A stretch of DNA of 22,884 bases from Bacteroidales bacterium UBA3816. GTDB lineage: Bacteria > Bacteroidota > Bacteroidia > Bacteroidales > P3. The stretch spans positions 1 through 22,884 of the forward strand of contig DFDY01000007.1 of assembly GCA_002368955.1 (NCBI GenBank), written 5' to 3'. Below are positions 7,055 through 15,409 of this stretch, in pieces (the stretch's first letter is position 1; each line of letters begins with the position of its first letter). Under the pieces are notes generated by a model. It was given only the letters and a program-made list of their open reading frames with translations. It searched no databases and was not told where the DNA came from. Both the position numbers and the translations under genes were made by a program.

Positions 7055-8314
7055 ATGTCTTTAAAGAAACTCTTTGTCCCACTGCTCCTCACTTTGCTTC
7101 TGCTCCCTTGTGCTTGCACCGAGGAGGAAACCACCATTGGTATGGACCTTCAGGACCCTTACACTCTCTATCAGGGCACGCGTGACTCCATTCCGTTGAC
7201 GGTCTATACTGTCCTTGACGATTCCCTCTCCACGGTGGGCTATGCCGCCGGGGTCTTTGGCGACTATTCCGACAACAATTTTGGCTCCATGAAGGCCATC
7301 GTTTATTCCCAGATTGTCGCTCCCAGCGAGGGAGTCAGAATAACCGACGATGTTATCATCGACTCGGTGGTGATGACCTTGGTGGTTGACACCCTGTACC
7401 CGGTTTTGCCCGACTCCACCCCTCGCAGCCTACATGTGATTGTCAACCAGTTGGCTGATGTTTTGAAACCAGACAGTTCTTTTATCTCTACCAAACAGTT
7501 GGCAGAAAGCGATCTTTGCTTTTTTGATGGCGAAGTCACCTACCTTGCCGACAGCATCAGGCTCCGGATGAATGAGAATATCTACTCGGTGCTGCGCCAG
7601 TCTTGCACCTACGATGAGTTTTTCAATTACTCCAAGGGCATTGCCATCAAACTGGCTGACAACTCTCAAACGGCCGTCACGGTCGACTACTCCGCTTCCA
7701 ATACTCGCTTGACCCTCTACTACCACACCATCAACATCGACAGTACCCTTCAGTTTGTCTTTACCATCAACAGCGGTGCCCAACATGCGATGTACTACGA
7801 GCATGATTATTCCGGCACCCCCTTGGCTCCCTTTGCTGTCAACCGCAAAGACTCCATCGTTGGCACCGACAAGATTTATCTCGAACCGCTGGGCGGCACC
7901 CGGGCCCGCATCAATATGCAGCCTTTCATCACCTCCTTCCGCACTGCCCATCCCTATGCTGTGGTGCATTATGCCGAGCTTATTCTGCCGGTCAATACCA
8001 GCGTCTCCGACACCTCGGCCCCTGTCCGCATTTTGGCTTTGAAGAATCATGCCGATGGCACTTCTGCCTATGTCACCGATGCCAACGTGATGACCAATTC
8101 CTATACCTATTCAGGGTTTGATGGCTATTATAACCGCGAAAAGAAACAGTATCGGCTCCGGGTCACCCACCACTTGCAGGAGTTGCTCCGCACAGGCAAG
8201 GACTACGGTACCGAACTGATTATCGATTCCCGTCGTTCCTCAGCTTTCCGCACCGTCATCAACGGCACGGAGACCACCAACCCCATCCGGATCAATTTTG
8301 TTTATTCTGAATAA
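7055..8314 (+). CDS. DUF4270 family lipoprotein
   Basis: The 419-residue protein starts with a lipoprotein signal (hydrophobic residues 6-18, cysteines C19 and C21; C21 after Ala is the more typical acylation site) followed by an acidic TEEET stretch that resembles Bacteroidota surface-export signals. The mature part opens with the DUF4270 pattern IGMDLQDP and GxFGDYSDNNFG and is rich in beta-strand and Ser/Thr/Asp. The family's function is unknown to me; it is an outer-membrane or surface lipoprotein by inference. The gene lies 25 bp after the GT5-like gene and 15 bp before the MORN gene, so the three are probably cotranscribed. The GT5-DUF4270 pairing is conserved in Bacteroides as I recall it. 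Confidence 0.85.
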   Translation: MSLKKLFVPLLLTLLLLPCACTEEETTIGMDLQDPYTLYQGTRDSIPLTVYTVLDDSLSTVGYAAGVFGDYSDNNFGSMKAIVYSQIVAPSEGVRITDDVIIDSVVMTLVVDTLYPVLPDSTPRSLHVIVNQLADVLKPDSSFISTKQLAESDLCFFDGEVTYLADSIRLRMNENIYSVLRQSCTYDEFFNYSKGIAIKLADNSQTAVTVDYSASNTRLTLYYHTINIDSTLQFVFTINSGAQHAMYYEHDYSGTPLAPFAVNRKDSIVGTDKIYLEPLGGTRARINMQPFITSFRTAHPYAVVHYAELILPVNTSVSDTSAPVRILALKNHADGTSAYVTDANVMTNSYTYSGFDGYYNREKKQYRLRVTHHLQELLRTGKDYGTELIIDSRRSSAFRTVINGTETTNPIRINFVYSE

Positions 8315-8329
8315 TATTCGCAATTACAT

Positions 8330-9532
8330 ATGAAAAGAACTCTCATTTTTGTCCTCGCTAGCATCGTGGCCCTCTCGGCCAGTGCGCAAATTCATTATGA
8401 AGAGGCTTATGCCACTCATCCCGACCAAACCTATGTCGCCGGCACCCTGAACGATGACAGTGTGCATATCGGCAACTGGACTTGGTGGCATCCCAACGGA
8501 CAGGTGTTCCGTCAAGGAAAGTACGATAATCAAGGGCGCAAGATAGGCGTTTGGCGCACCTTTTATAATGACGGCACCAAACATGAAGAGACCATTATGA
8601 GTGGCTCCGGCACCTCTCGCACTTGGTATGCCAATGGAGCCAAACAGAGTGAAGTGTCTGTGGTCGATGGGAAGAAACAGGGCCTTTTTGTCTCTTGGTA
8701 TGCCAATGGCCAGAAAAAAGACGAAGTGCCTTATGTCGACGGTGTCCGCGAAGGCAAGTCACGCGAATGGCACGAGAACGGACAGTTGAAGTTCGAAGGC
8801 ACTTATGTGGATGACGAACTCGAAGGCACCGCTACCTGGTGGACTCCTAACGGCCAGTTGGACCAACAGGGTCGCCTCTCGGGTGGCGAACAGGAAGGCG
8901 AGTGGGTTTTCTATTGGCGCACCAATGGCAAGGTGGGCATTCGTGGACACTATTCTGGTGGCAGTGAGACAGGGCTCTGGACTTACTATTACGAGACTGG
9001 TGAGAAATGGCGCGAGGGCCAATATTCCAATGGCTTCAAACAGGGGCTCTGGACCACCTGGTATGAGAGCGGTCAGAAACTCCACGAAGGCCAGTATGTC
9101 AACGATAAGGAAGAAGGCACCTGGACCGCATGGTACGAGGACGGCAAAATTGACTATACCGGCAGTTTCCATTTGGGTCTGAAGGAAGGCCTTTGGCGCG
9201 GTGTATATGAGGACGGCAGTGTCCGCTACGAGATGAACTATCACAACGACTTGCAGCATGGCAAGACTGTCCGCTACCATCCCAACGGCAAAGTGGAAAT
9301 ATCCGAGAACTATGTCGATGGCGAACGTGACGGCAGCTATGCGCGTTATAATGAAGCTGGCTACCCAGAGGAGAAAGGCACTTTTGTCAAGGGTCGCAAG
9401 CAGGGCAAGTGGATATGGTACGACAAGTATGGCAACGAAGGCATTGTAGCCCAGTTTAAGGACGGTTTCATGACCTCCATGGAGGATAAGACTGCCAAGA
9501 AACAGGATGCCAAAGACTCTCGCCGACGCTAA
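8330..9532 (+). CDS. Secreted MORN-variant repeat protein
   Basis: The 400-residue protein has a signal peptide (residues 1-19, cleavage after SASA) and then about 14 tandem repeats of 22-25 residues from about 47 to 385. The repeat consensus is roughly GxWxxWYENGQKxxEGxYxxGxxx, the MORN_2/YwqK type. Genome pipelines often label such proteins toxin-antitoxin YwqK family antitoxin; nothing here suggests a toxin-antitoxin pair. Repeats of this type form a beta-strand array. Their role in the Bacteroidota periplasm or surface is not established to my knowledge. The C-terminus is a charged tail (KTAKKQDAKDSRRR). Its TAA stop shares a base with the maf ATG (TAATG at 9530-9534), which implies translational coupling. 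Confidence 0.85.
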   Translation: MKRTLIFVLASIVALSASAQIHYEEAYATHPDQTYVAGTLNDDSVHIGNWTWWHPNGQVFRQGKYDNQGRKIGVWRTFYNDGTKHEETIMSGSGTSRTWYANGAKQSEVSVVDGKKQGLFVSWYANGQKKDEVPYVDGVREGKSREWHENGQLKFEGTYVDDELEGTATWWTPNGQLDQQGRLSGGEQEGEWVFYWRTNGKVGIRGHYSGGSETGLWTYYYETGEKWREGQYSNGFKQGLWTTWYESGQKLHEGQYVNDKEEGTWTAWYEDGKIDYTGSFHLGLKEGLWRGVYEDGSVRYEMNYHNDLQHGKTVRYHPNGKVEISENYVDGERDGSYARYNEAGYPEEKGTFVKGRKQGKWIWYDKYGNEGIVAQFKDGFMTSMEDKTAKKQDAKDSRRR

Positions 9533-10116
9533 TGCATATCTTATTGGCTTCTAAATCCCCCCGCCGCCGCGAGTTGCTGGCCCAATTGGGGATTCCCTTT
9601 TCCTTCGTCGATATAGACATAGACGAACATATTGCGACTCCGCTCCCTGCCTCTCAGGTGGCGGAGTCGCTGGCTTTGCTCAAAGCAGGTGCCTTCAGCG
9701 CCCCTATTGCTGAGGACCAAGTGCTGCTGACAGCCGATACCGTTGTGGTTCATCAGGAGCAGGTGTTGGGCAAGCCCCATTCGCGACAGGAGGCGGTGAC
9801 AATGTTGCAATCTCTCTCTGGTTGTGCCCATCAGGTCTATACCGGGGTTTGCCTTCGCAATGCAAGGCGGACAGTTAGTTTCACCGAGTGCACACAAGTG
9901 CATTTCCGGCCCTTGGCAATGAACGAAATCAACTATTATGTGGACAAATACCAGCCTTTCGACAAGGCGGGTTCCTATGGCATCCAAGAGTGGGTTGGCA
10001 TGGTGGGCATAGAGCGCATTGAAGGCTGTTTCTATAATGTGATGGGACTTCCCGTGTCGCGCCTATACACAGAATTGCAGCGTTTCGTTGATTCTCACCA
10101 GCCCCTCATCAACTAG
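9532..10116 (+). CDS. maf: Maf family nucleoside triphosphate pyrophosphatase
   Basis: Maf proteins hydrolyse dTTP, UTP and modified nucleotides to monophosphates and are counted as house-cleaning enzymes. The 194-residue protein carries the family motifs: SKSPRRRE (7-14), TADT (67-70), KP (81-82), DKAGSYGIQ (144-152, with the metal/substrate-contacting residues) and IEGCFYNVMGLP (163-174). The DKAG/SYGIQ form matches the YhdE-type dTTP/UTP subgroup. It is the last gene of the GT5-DUF4270-MORN-maf operon and begins on the stop codon of the MORN gene. Its last 54 bp are antisense to the end of recQ, leaving no room for a terminator between them. Confidence 0.95.
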   Translation: MHILLASKSPRRRELLAQLGIPFSFVDIDIDEHIATPLPASQVAESLALLKAGAFSAPIAEDQVLLTADTVVVHQEQVLGKPHSRQEAVTMLQSLSGCAHQVYTGVCLRNARRTVSFTECTQVHFRPLAMNEINYYVDKYQPFDKAGSYGIQEWVGMVGIERIEGCFYNVMGLPVSRLYTELQRFVDSHQPLIN

Positions 10117-11961
10117 TTGCCTCAGAGTCTCTTTTGCCTCCTTTTCATCCATCTCGGGCAGTAACTCCATCAGTTGCTCACTTCGCATCGGCTGCCCTTT
10201 CAGCGTGGCCAAAACTTGTGTTTTGAGGTCGGAGACCTTCTTCCTTCCATTTGCCGTAATGCAAAGGTCGCAGATGCCGCATTTCCCTTGATGCTCCTCG
10301 CCAAAATAATGTAGCAGCATGTTGCTTCGGCAGCCTTCTGTGGTGGTGACATAGTCGCGTATGGCTTCCAATCGTTGTGCGGCATGTTCTTTCAGCACCT
10401 TGTAGTTGCTGTCGCTCAGGTAGAGGTCTTTGGCATCAATGCGGGGCGAGGAAAAAACTATCTGTGGTCGTTTATGTTTGCCTTGGTATACAATCACCTT
10501 CAGGGCATCCATGTGCAGCAGCATGTTGGTCACTTGCTCCACATCCATATACATGCGCCGGGCAATAGTCCGTTCAGAGATGGGGACAAAATCGGTAAAC
10601 AGCCCTCCGTACATGCGCAGCATCAGTAGCAGCAGGTCGCTGTATTTGGGCTGCTCCACTTGGAATTTGTATAGTTCTTCGCGGCTGATAGGCACAAACA
10701 CCTTCGACTCGCTCTCTTCCCTCACGGGAAGTGAAAGTAGCCCTTCGCGCTCCAGAAAGAGAGTGGCGTTATACAGCTCCAGCACGTTCAGGTGATAGGT
10801 GTTGCAAAGCCCCTCTAAGTCAAAGTCGAACTGGCAGTTCTCTCCCGACCCGATGGGCAGTTGATAGTAATTGCAGACAGCGCGGTAGATGTTGGCAATC
10901 TTTTGTTGCGAGGGGTAGCTCGTCTCAAAGTTCTGCTGTAGGTTTCCCAAGTCCTTCTCGTTGTACAGCATCACGGCATATGCTTTCTTACCATCACGTC
11001 CGGCGCGACCAGCCTCTTGGAAATAGGCCTCTACCGAAGAGGGTATGTCCATGTGGATTACGTAGCGGACATCGGGCTTGTCAATCCCCATGCCGAAAGC
11101 GTTGGTGGCCACCATGGTCGACACTTTGCCCTCCATCCAGCGTCGCTGGGCTTCGTCGCGTTCTTTGGGCTCCAGTCCTGCGTGGTAGTAGGCGGCGGTG
11201 ATGCCGTTGTGGGTGAGGAAGTCTGCTATCTCGCGTGTGCGTCGGCGGTTCCTGACGTACACTATGCCGCACCCTCCTGTCTTCCTGATGATGCGGAGCA
11301 TCCGGTTCTCCTTATCCATCTCGTGGAAGACCATATAGGCCAGATTGCAGCGTTCAAAACTGCTTTGAAATAGTCGGCTTTGTGGCCGGAACATCAGCTG
11401 TCGCTGAATGTCCTCCACCACTTCTGGGGTGGCGGTGGCGGTGAGGGCGATGATGGGGACTGTGGGAAAGTAGACCCTGATACGGGCAATCTCCAGATAG
11501 GAAGGGCGGAAATCGTAGCCCCATTGCGAGATGCAGTGCGCCTCGTCCACCGCAATCATCGAGACCTTCATCTGCCTAAAATGTTCTATGAAAACTCGCT
11601 GCCGCAGCCGTTCGGGCGACACATAGAGCAACTTGGTTTTGCCATGGATGCAGTTGTTGAAAATAATCTCCTGCTCTATGCCGTTGGTTCCGGAAATAAG
11701 GCAGGCGGCCTTGATGCCGCGGTCGCGCAACTGCTGCACCTGGTCCTTCATGAGCGAAATCAGGGGCGACACCACTAGGCAGATTCCCTCTTGCGCCACT
11801 GCCGGTACTTGGTAGCAGAGTGATTTGCCCCCGCCTGTGGGCATCAGCACCAACGTGTCGTGCCCCTCCAGCACCGAGCGGATAATCTCCTCTTGTGGGG
11901 GTCGGAAACTTTCAAATCCCCAGTATCTCTTCAGAAGTGTGCTGATGCGCTGGTCTGCCAT
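10063..11961 (-). CDS. recQ: RecQ family ATP-dependent DNA helicase, atypical domain order
   Basis: The 632-residue protein has a complete superfamily 2 helicase core: Walker A TGGGKS (42-47), DEAH (139-142), TATATPEVVEDI (174-185), NAFGMGIDKPDVRYVIHMD and motif VI QEAGRAGRDG (315-324). A likely zinc site C544-x16-C561-x2-C564-x2-C567 follows. In E. coli RecQ the zinc region comes directly after the helicase core and before the winged helix. Here about 170 residues, with winged-helix-like character, separate core and zinc site, and only about 65 residues follow. No HRDC domain is seen. Bacteroidota carry several RecQ paralogues, and this is probably one of the non-canonical ones. It unwinds DNA 3' to 5' in recombination and repair by family inference. 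It overlaps maf by 54 bp at its 3' end. Confidence 0.9.
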   Translation of the reverse strand: MADQRISTLLKRYWGFESFRPPQEEIIRSVLEGHDTLVLMPTGGGKSLCYQVPAVAQEGICLVVSPLISLMKDQVQQLRDRGIKAACLISGTNGIEQEIIFNNCIHGKTKLLYVSPERLRQRVFIEHFRQMKVSMIAVDEAHCISQWGYDFRPSYLEIARIRVYFPTVPIIALTATATPEVVEDIQRQLMFRPQSRLFQSSFERCNLAYMVFHEMDKENRMLRIIRKTGGCGIVYVRNRRRTREIADFLTHNGITAAYYHAGLEPKERDEAQRRWMEGKVSTMVATNAFGMGIDKPDVRYVIHMDIPSSVEAYFQEAGRAGRDGKKAYAVMLYNEKDLGNLQQNFETSYPSQQKIANIYRAVCNYYQLPIGSGENCQFDFDLEGLCNTYHLNVLELYNATLFLEREGLLSLPVREESESKVFVPISREELYKFQVEQPKYSDLLLLMLRMYGGLFTDFVPISERTIARRMYMDVEQVTNMLLHMDALKVIVYQGKHKRPQIVFSSPRIDAKDLYLSDSNYKVLKEHAAQRLEAIRDYVTTTEGCRSNMLLHYFGEEHQGKCGICDLCITANGRKKVSDLKTQVLATLKGQPMRSEQLMELLPEMDEKEAKETLRQLVDEGLVRINETLQFCV

Positions 11962-11981
11962 TTGCTCTTTGGGATTATTAA

Positions 11982-12009
11982 AGGGCGGTAGTCTAACGAC
12001 TGCCGCCCT
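11982..12009 (-). terminator. Intrinsic-type terminator after the T9SS substrate gene
   Basis: A 12-bp stem (AGGGCGGTAGTC with GACTGCCGCCCT, one G-T pair) closes a 4-nt loop. It lies 22 nt beyond the stop of the large secreted protein gene and 20 nt before the recQ ATG. The following minus-strand sequence TTTAATAAT is only moderately U-rich. It probably separates the two genes, though it could also act as a leader structure of recQ. Confidence 0.6.
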
Positions 12010-12031
12010 GATTGATTATGAAAAAAACAAC

Positions 12032-14866
12032 TTATCTTATTATAGTGACAGAGCCTTTCTGTGTAACGATGTCCTCGGTGCCGGGTCGGCGGTAGCGGAT
12101 GACGTAGGTGTAGGAACCCTGCGGCAACTTACGTCCCTCGTAGGTGCCGTCCCATGCAAAGTGCAGGTCCTGGCTGTAGTACACCTGGTGTCCCAAGCGG
12201 TCGTAGATGTAGATGGAGAAGTTCTCCTGCGGATTGGCCGTGTAGATGCGGAAGGTGTTGTTGTCCGGGCGCTCGGGGGTGAAGGCGTTGGGAGCATAGA
12301 AGGTGAACTGGGTGACAGGCAGTTTCACGGTCATGGTGTCGGAGCAGTCAAGGTCGTTGTATGCCACCAGGGTGACAGCAGTGGAGTCGGACGACACTTC
12401 ACCGAAGTTGTGGCTGCAGGGAGAGAGGTACTCTTCGGCCACGCCGTCGTCAAAGTACCACACGCGGCGCACGCTGTGGGGTGAGGCATCCGTGAGAGTG
12501 ACCACGGGATTGTCGGAGTCCACAAAGCCCGGATAGGCATCGATGGTGGCTGTCGGCACGGGGTGTACGGTAATCTGTTCGGTCAGCGGCGCGGCGCTGC
12601 AGTCGTTGGTGCCGTGGCCCACCATGGTGTAGACGGTGGTTTGGTGGGGGGTGACGGTGATGGTTCTCGGGCCGTGGCCAGCGGAATCAAGCAGCATGTC
12701 GAGGGAGGAATCGGCCGGCGTGGCGGTCCAGCTGAAACTGTAGGCCTTGTCCGCAGTGAGGGTGACAGCGTCGCCGTCGCACATGTCGTGGCGCGAGATG
12801 GAGAGGGTGGGGTTGACCCGATAGGCGTTCACGCTGTCCCAGGCCTCGCACTGCATGGGGCTGATGACCTTCACGTAGTAGCGGCAGGTGTCGCCATAGG
12901 GCATGGTGTTGAGTGTTTGGCCTTCAGAGATGTAGCCGTTGCCCAAGGTGTCCAGATACCAGCGGTAGCGGCAGTTCTCGGTCTCGGTGCTGACGTGGAT
13001 GTTGGTCTGCTGGCCGTTGCACACCACCGTGTCGCCGCTGACCTCCAGTTCGGGGTGCTGGAATACCACCACTGTGTCAATGACACTGGAGGTGCACCAT
13101 GTGGTGTCGGTGAGGACGAATCCGCAAAGGGTGTACAGATCGTTGTAGGCCACCATTTTAATGGGGTTGCGGTAATTCTCAAACACGCGGCTGGTGGTGT
13201 CGCTGGTGAGGCGGTGGAGGGTGTCGGCCCCTAACACGTCACCGTCTTGGAAGTCATAGAATATCCAATCGCGACGGATTGCGTCTGAGGTGGTGTCGGT
13301 CAGTATCACGCGCTCGGCGGCACAGACATCGCGGCCAGGGTAGATTTCAAAGCCTGCGTTGGGGCGGCCCAGCACCTTGATAACATAGGTGCTGTCGGTG
13401 AAGCATTCGTAGTCCTCTCTGTTGAAAGAGCGTACCTTCACTGCATACCGGCCTTTCTTGTTCCATCGGTGGCTCACCCTGGCCCCCACAGCACTGTCGG
13501 CTATGGGCGAAAGGGTGTCGCTTCCCGTATAGAACCACCATTTGGTGATGCTGGTGTCGCAGCCTCTGGGGTCGTTGGGCACATAGCTCTTGTTGGTCAA
13601 GAAGATATCGCCGTCGCAGGTCTTGTTGGTGTCGATATACATGGAGGGTTTGGTATTCAGCACGCGCACATACACTTTGGAGGTGAAGGGAACGGTCTCG
13701 TTCATGCGCGAAGTCATGTCGCAACGGAAGATCTGCTCGTTGGTGTACTCGTTCGCATGGGAACCTTCGGTCAGTAGAAAGTCGTCCACCTGACAGTCAT
13801 AAATGCTGTCGCCGGGGCCGCTGGAGGGTGTCAGCTGGATGAAGTTGATGTCGTCGGGCACGTTGTAGAGGCTTGAAATGCCCTCGGCTCCCGAAGCGCT
13901 CTTGTACCACACGTAGTTCTCCAAGCCCTTGGGGGCGGTCAGCCGCTGCACCGTTTGAGTTGCACCGGCGGGGCAGCCGGAGGTCTTAATCTCCATGGCC
14001 TGGCATTCGCCTGCTATGTAGGCACAGGCATAGTGGGCACTCATGCTGCAGTCGCCCGCACCTATCTTAATGCGGATGGTCTCATAGATATATTTGTTCA
14101 GGTTGATGGCCACCTTGTTCCAGGGCAAATAGATGTTACAGCCGTAGGAGGCACCCGTGTTTTGAGTTCCGGTGCTGCCCACATAGAAAGGTGCCACGTT
14201 GGAGCCTGTACCTGCCGGGGTAGGACGGATGTAGCACAGCGTGTCGTTTCCGATGCGCACCCAGCTGTTGCCCACCTTCTTTTCAATAACGATGGCAAAC
14301 TCGGGGTTTTGGGCCTCTGTGTGCTGTCCATTCTGCAACGATAGGGCGTACCATATGAAAATCAGTGAATTCTGAGGGCGCACGTTCAGTTGGTAGCAGA
14401 GCATCTCGGCCTCATGGGAGCCGCCGCAGTTGTTGCCAAGGCGTATGGAACTGGTATAGGTTGGGTCTGGTGGCAGATAGGAGAGGTGGTTGTAGGTGAG
14501 GTGGTCGTACCCAGGCCCTTTAATGACAAAGCGGTTCATATAGTCGTTATTGCCATTGATGTCGGTGGAGGCAGGTGTGGCCTGGGTGCAGCTAGACCCC
14601 GACGACTGGGATGCCAACTGATTGGCGGCTATCTGAGTGCCCCAACCGGTCATGCCCCAACTGTCGCAGGTGCTGGCTACGGCATTCTTTGACCCAGTGT
14701 AGCCGTACCATACGGCCTGCGCCAAATTGCCGCTACCTGGAATAACAAAACTGGTCGGGTTCTTTAGACCTTTGCAGTAGTTTTCTGATTGTGCCATGGC
14801 CGTGCTGGCTACTAACAGCGCCAACAGTGTCAAGGCTAGGCTCTTCAGTTCGCTTGATTGTTTCAT
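12032..14866 (-). CDS. Large secreted protein with T9SS/gliding-motility C-terminal domain
   Basis: The preferred start is ATG 14864-14866, because the signal peptide begins there (hydrophobic core LALTLLALLVASTAMA, cleavage before Q); an upstream ATG at 14891-14893 adds nine polar residues. The mature protein has about 919 residues. The N-terminal third is a cysteine-containing, Gly/Ser/Asn-rich beta domain. The middle has PKD-like or Ig-like modules with repeated patterns such as CDGD and VTLTDTTSD. The last 91 residues (FTFYAPNAFTPERPDNNTFR onward, with WDGTYEGRKLPQGSYTYVI) are the gliding motility-associated C-terminal domain, a type B sorting signal for type IX secretion. The protein is therefore predicted to be exported to the cell surface or medium. 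Adhesion is a plausible role but not shown. No T9SS machinery genes are in the window. Confidence 0.85.
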   Translation of the reverse strand: MKQSSELKSLALTLLALLVASTAMAQSENYCKGLKNPTSFVIPGSGNLAQAVWYGYTGSKNAVASTCDSWGMTGWGTQIAANQLASQSSGSSCTQATPASTDINGNNDYMNRFVIKGPGYDHLTYNHLSYLPPDPTYTSSIRLGNNCGGSHEAEMLCYQLNVRPQNSLIFIWYALSLQNGQHTEAQNPEFAIVIEKKVGNSWVRIGNDTLCYIRPTPAGTGSNVAPFYVGSTGTQNTGASYGCNIYLPWNKVAINLNKYIYETIRIKIGAGDCSMSAHYACAYIAGECQAMEIKTSGCPAGATQTVQRLTAPKGLENYVWYKSASGAEGISSLYNVPDDINFIQLTPSSGPGDSIYDCQVDDFLLTEGSHANEYTNEQIFRCDMTSRMNETVPFTSKVYVRVLNTKPSMYIDTNKTCDGDIFLTNKSYVPNDPRGCDTSITKWWFYTGSDTLSPIADSAVGARVSHRWNKKGRYAVKVRSFNREDYECFTDSTYVIKVLGRPNAGFEIYPGRDVCAAERVILTDTTSDAIRRDWIFYDFQDGDVLGADTLHRLTSDTTSRVFENYRNPIKMVAYNDLYTLCGFVLTDTTWCTSSVIDTVVVFQHPELEVSGDTVVCNGQQTNIHVSTETENCRYRWYLDTLGNGYISEGQTLNTMPYGDTCRYYVKVISPMQCEAWDSVNAYRVNPTLSISRHDMCDGDAVTLTADKAYSFSWTATPADSSLDMLLDSAGHGPRTITVTPHQTTVYTMVGHGTNDCSAAPLTEQITVHPVPTATIDAYPGFVDSDNPVVTLTDASPHSVRRVWYFDDGVAEEYLSPCSHNFGEVSSDSTAVTLVAYNDLDCSDTMTVKLPVTQFTFYAPNAFTPERPDNNTFRIYTANPQENFSIYIYDRLGHQVYYSQDLHFAWDGTYEGRKLPQGSYTYVIRYRRPGTEDIVTQKGSVTIIR

Positions 14867-15065
14867 AACAGTTGCATTTTTATTTGTTGTCACTTTTTCT
14901 CTGTTTCAGGGGGGCATTTCTCGTCCCCCTTCTCTCTATAGACTAAAAAAAAGCACTTTTGTTGCAAATGGGATAGTTAAAAAAAGTTATCAATCTCATA
15001 TTAGTCTCATTTTCATTTCTTTGTGCCTTTCACTTTTATGCATCTTTTTTTTGTGTCTTTCGGTC
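14867..15065. other. Intergenic leader upstream of the T9SS substrate gene
   Basis: This AT-rich spacer must contain the promoter of the large secreted protein gene, but I find no clean TAnnTTTG box on the minus strand. The nearest, around 14964-14974 (plus-strand GCAAATGGGATA), has the wrong internal spacing. No further gene is supported. Confidence 0.4.
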
Positions 15066-15102
15066 AAAGAAAAAGCCAACAAGTTTTGGCGCTTGTTGGC
15101 TT
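15066..15102 (-). terminator. Intrinsic terminator of tRNA-Val
   Basis: On the minus strand an 11-bp perfect stem (AAGCCAACAAG with CTTGTTGGCTT, 15102-15092 and 15083-15073) closes an 8-nt loop and runs into TTTTTCTTTG (down to 15066). It begins 3 nt after the tRNA 3' end, so it is a textbook Rho-independent terminator. Confidence 0.85.
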
Positions 15103-15105
15103 CTG

Positions 15106-15180
15106 TGGGAGTAATTGGATTCGAACCAATGACCCTCTGCTTGTAAGGCAGATGCTCTGAACCGACTGAGCTATACTCCC
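15106..15180 (-). tRNA. tRNA-Val (anticodon UAC)
   Basis: Read on the minus strand, the 75-nt sequence folds as a complete cloverleaf: acceptor GGGAGTA/TACTCCC, D-arm GCTC...GAGC, anticodon stem TCTGC/GCAGA with loop CTTACAA (anticodon TAC, reading GUA), a 5-nt variable loop GGGTC, and T-arm ATTGG TTCGAAT CCAAT. The discriminator base is A and CCA is not encoded (ACAG follows), as is usual in Bacteroidota. It has its own promoter and terminator and stands alone. Confidence 0.95.
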
Positions 15181-15223
15181 TTAGATGTTTCTGAGGCAAA
15201 TTCTGTTCTCTTGAATTCGAGTG

Positions 15224-15253
15224 CAAAGATACAACTTTTTTCTGATATATCAA
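15224..15253 (-). promoter_or_regulatory. Promoter of tRNA-Val
   Basis: On the minus strand TATCTTTG (15231 to 15224) is preceded at 19-bp spacing by TTG (15253 to 15251). A run of six A ends 4 nt upstream of the box. The tRNA 5' end is about 40 nt downstream of the predicted start. Confidence 0.75.
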
Positions 15254-15366
15254 GAAAAATCTTTCATTCTTTCTTTTTTTCTCTCTCGGTAATGTCGTTT
15301 CGTAGGCTCTTTCGCCTACTGTGGATGGTATGACGTGTGGGACAGGTTTTTCTGTTTTTGTCGAGA

Positions 15367-15382
15367 TTTTTGTGTAATTTTG
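15367..15382 (+). promoter_or_regulatory. Promoter of the DUF4296 gene
   Basis: TAATTTTG at 15375-15382 fits TAnnTTTG and is preceded by five T (15367-15371) and GTG. A TCTG at 15351-15354 could be a weak -33 element with 20-bp spacing. The ATG is 28 nt downstream. Confidence 0.5.
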
Positions 15383-15409
15383 CACCTCGAAGGATAAGCT
15401 CGATTTGCT

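Noticed and set aside
8330..9532. Possible toxin-antitoxin system suggested by the YwqK-type repeats
   Set aside because: The protein has a signal peptide and 14 structural repeats, and neither neighbour (DUF4270 lipoprotein, maf) looks like a toxin.
12563..13234. 223-residue plus-strand open frame inside the T9SS substrate gene
   Set aside because: It is antisense to a recognisable secreted protein, with low-complexity Gly/Val/Ala composition and no promoter or family motif.
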